Shown here: positions 62,127-64,000 of the stretch, one piece after another
Layout of the letters: every line of letters begins with the position of its first letter
How positions within the stretch are numbered: the stretch's first letter is position 1
The notes under the pieces: model-generated
What the model was told of the DNA's origin: nothing
The model's input: only the letters and a program-made list of their open reading frames with translations
The model's database searches: none
Translations under genes and position numbers: made by a program
Assembly: GCA_040080835.1 (NCBI GenBank)
Contig: JBEBHP010000013.1
Location: 75,980 to 139,979, forward strand
DNA: 64,000 bases
Direction: 5' to 3'
Source: SZUA-430 sp040080835
Lineage (GTDB): Bacteria > Pseudomonadota > Alphaproteobacteria > Micropepsales > Micropepsaceae

Positions 62127-62899
62127 AGAACAAATCACGTTACAATTGTCCAGTTTTTATGAGTTGGATAACAGGGTGCCTGTTCATTGTATTGTCGCCA
62201 TCGACAATGGCGGCGGGCCCGAGCAAAGCACAAGATTTGGAATTTTGCAGAGGAACGCCAGAAAGTGCGAACTTGCATGCAAGTGCGAATGGTCTTCCAT
62301 TCAGAGTTAAGTCGGCGCTGGTTGCGTTTCAGAAAAGCCCATCGAAAGATACATTTGTCAGTGTATTGGCCGAATTGCCGTCTCATGTCGAATCTGGGAC
62401 AGTCACAAACGTCATCTATGATCTTGGCAATGGAAAAAATGCAAAGCACGCAGACGTTTGCAAATGGGTAAAATCGATTACGAACATCACACCGTCGCCC
62501 GACACAGGATGTGAGGCTGAGAATTCGAATTCAACTTCGTTGTCCACGCAAACAGCTCAAGGTGAGTACAGAATAGCAAAAGATGAAGTCTTTTTCGGTT
62601 GGAACAAATGCAACATAACAGCTGAGGCGGATGAATCGCTCTCGGATTTGGCCGTACAGGAAAGATCCCACCTAAATGGTATCATTGTTGTTGGGCACAC
62701 CGACACATCACATTCAAAGGCATATGCGATGAAGCTGTCACAGTGCAGAGCGAATGCCGTGAAAAGCAATTTGGTGGGTAAGGGCATATTGGAGAACCGA
62801 ATAAGAACTTACGGAGTGGGAGAAGATGACCTGCGCGTGAACACCGGAGACGGCGTGAAAGAGCCACAGAATCGCCGTGCGCTCCTTTGCGTGGAATAG
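62123..62899 (+). CDS. OmpA-like peptidoglycan-binding protein, last gene of the operon
   Basis: A 258-residue exported protein. GTG 62123 overlaps the previous stop by GTGA and has GGGGG seven bases before it. Signal segment about 13-31. Residues about 40-130 form a domain matching that of the metzincin gene (SALVAFQKSPSK; DVCKWVKSIT). Residues about 154-258 are a full OmpA-C domain: FFGWNKCNITAEADESLSDL, GHTDTSHSKAYAMKLSQCRA with the peptidoglycan-binding Asp194 and Arg209, and QNRRALLC near the end. It should anchor the assembly to the cell wall. Confidence 0.88.
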   Translation: MKNKSRYNCPVFMSWITGCLFIVLSPSTMAAGPSKAQDLEFCRGTPESANLHASANGLPFRVKSALVAFQKSPSKDTFVSVLAELPSHVESGTVTNVIYDLGNGKNAKHADVCKWVKSITNITPSPDTGCEAENSNSTSLSTQTAQGEYRIAKDEVFFGWNKCNITAEADESLSDLAVQERSHLNGIIVVGHTDTSHSKAYAMKLSQCRANAVKSNLVGKGILENRIRTYGVGEDDLRVNTGDGVKEPQNRRALLCVE

Positions 62900-62944
62900 G
62901 CAGTTCATCAAGGTGAGGATCGTCTGCAGCCAAGCTTGACCGTC

Positions 62945-64000
62945 TAGAGCATCGGACGCTCATGTGAGTCCATATCCGGCAGCGGCGAAGTAGTTTTTGC
63001 ATTCCTGTGATGTGAAGAGATCGCAGATGTCGCCGATTGCTTTCCAGAGCGCGTCGATGGTTCGAATGGCTTGTGCTCTCAGGAGGGCCTTGAGCTTTGC
63101 GAAGGCCATCTCGATGGGATTGAGATCTGGACTGTAGGCCGGGAGGAACAGAACCCATGCCCCTTTGGCGCGCACGGTTGCTTCGACTTTCTGACTTTTG
63201 TGAGCGCTGAGATTGTCCATGATGACGACGTCCCCTTTGCACAAGGTTGGGGCGAGTTGCGTCTCGACATAGGTCTCAAAGATCTTCCGGTTCATGGGCT
63301 GGTCGACAACAAATGGCGCGGTCAGGCCAAAGCTTCGCAAGCCGGCGATAAAGGTTTGGGAATGCCAGTGTCCGAACGGAACCTTTGAGCGCAGGCGCTG
63401 ACCTTTCGGGCAGCGTCCGCGTGATCGGGTCATCTTGGTGGTGGTACCTGTTTCATCGAGAAAGACGAGCCGATGGGGCTCGAGCCGCATTCTTGGTTGG
63501 CGCTTTTGTGTCCATTCTTCGCGCGCCATGCGGATGTCGGCCCGATCTTGCTCGCTGGCCACCAGCGTTTTTTTTGAAGCGATATCCGTTGCGAATGAGC
63601 CATCGCGAAAGTGAGGCCGGATCAACGGATACGCCTTTCGCTGAAGAAAGCGCGGCAGCAAGTTCGGGCATGGTGATGTCATCCTGACCAGAAACCTGCG
63701 CCACGATAAACGCCCGGTGGGGGTCAAGTTTGGAATGCCGCTTGCCGCCCGAGGGCCTGGCCTCAAGTCGACCACTCAGCCCGTAGGCCTGCATCAATTT
63801 CACAACGAACGAGACAGAAACGCCAAAATGGCGGGCCGCCGCATGACATGACTGCCCAGCCTTAACATGACGAACTACGCGCTCACGCAAATCCACAGAG
63901 TACGCCTTGGCCATCCCAAATCACCTCCACGGGGAAGTGAATCACGATCAGATGGCCAAAGGAATCCCCCATCGATTCAACTTGAGTGTCCAATGCTCTA
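62945..64000 (-). mobile_element. Complete IS630-family insertion sequence
   Basis: Bounded by 21-base imperfect inverted repeats (62945-62965 and 63980-64000, 18 of 21 matching; outer bases TAGAGCAT) with TA at each outer end, the TA target duplication expected of IS630/Tc1-mariner elements. About 1.05 kb, one transposase read leftward. The element ends exactly at the window edge and lies 45 bases after the OmpA-like gene, which may have lost its terminator. Confidence 0.92.
62960..63914 (-). CDS. IS630-family transposase, two frames joined at an A8 slippery run
   Basis: Frame one runs from ATG 63914 (MAKAYSVDLRERVVRHVKAG) and holds the helix-turn-helix domains; after RNGYRFKK the reading must move by +1 at eight A (63568-63575 on the plus strand as T) to continue as TLVASEQDRADIRMAREEW. 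The second part carries the DDE triad: Asp in FLDETGTTTKM, Asp in VIMDNLSAHKS and Glu in YSPDLNPIEMAFAKLK. Fused length is about 315 residues. Many IS630 members use such a slip, so this is probably functional, not a mutation. The stop lies inside the left inverted repeat. Confidence 0.88.

Noticed and set aside
1..64000. CRISPR array, tRNA, rRNA or prophage genes.
   Set aside because: No regularly spaced repeats, no cloverleaf-type sequences and no phage structural genes were seen by eye; this cannot replace a covariance-model search.

Overview
This window is a piece of a GC-rich alphaproteobacterial chromosome. The evidence is gene order rather than a marker gene: pdxH and a J-domain gene with fabI-histidine phosphatase-aroC, xseB-ispA-dxs, a polyprenyl synthase divergent from DUF2007-trmN6-S49 peptidase, and a TPR/ispE-ETF-QO-UDG-transglycosylase-MoaB block are all arrangements seen in that class. 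A Rhizomicrobium/Micropepsaceae-like relative is a guess from protein style. No tRNA, rRNA, CRISPR or prophage was seen.

Layout. 0-16 kb: a partial secreted protein, a CDF metal transporter and pdxH, a Sel1 lipoprotein, a J-domain protein, a Cys/Met-metabolism PLP enzyme, an EmrAB-type efflux pair with two related TetR regulators and matching palindromes, then assorted small enzymes. 16-19 kb: fabI, histidine phosphatase, aroC. 19-26 kb: two methyltransferases, a RAYT transposase with REP palindromes, and dxs, ispA, xseB. 26-35.7 kb: a deacetylase-like protein, a ZntB-like transporter, a repeat-filled gap, a PadR regulator with two related membrane proteins, a ferritin-like/iron-sulfur fusion, an AAA ATPase, a degenerate M28 peptidase and a D-cysteine desulfhydrase-like enzyme. 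35.9-42.8 kb: an S8 autotransporter, an MBL protein, a TMEM175 channel, an NPPY methyltransferase, an S49 peptidase, TrmN6 and DUF2007. 42.9-54.6 kb: ispB, a two-component system, ispE, a TPR protein, ETF-QO, family-4 UDG, a lytic transglycosylase and MoaB.

54.9-64.0 kb is an accessory segment, visibly less GC-rich than the rest. A Tat-exported amidohydrolase faces a tightly coupled four-gene operon of exported proteins: a lipoprotein, a metzincin-type zinc protease, a trypsin-like serine protease with an OmpA-like tail, and an OmpA-like peptidoglycan-binding protein. Genes two and four share an N-terminal domain; genes three and four share a C-terminal motif. I do not recognise this set as a described system and consider it the best candidate for new biology here. 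A complete IS630-family element ends the segment and coincides with the window edge.

Joint function: dxs, ispE, ispA and ispB give four steps from the MEP pathway to prenyl chains. The efflux pair and its TetR genes form one regulated unit. The last operon looks like an envelope-located proteolytic assembly, which is inference only.
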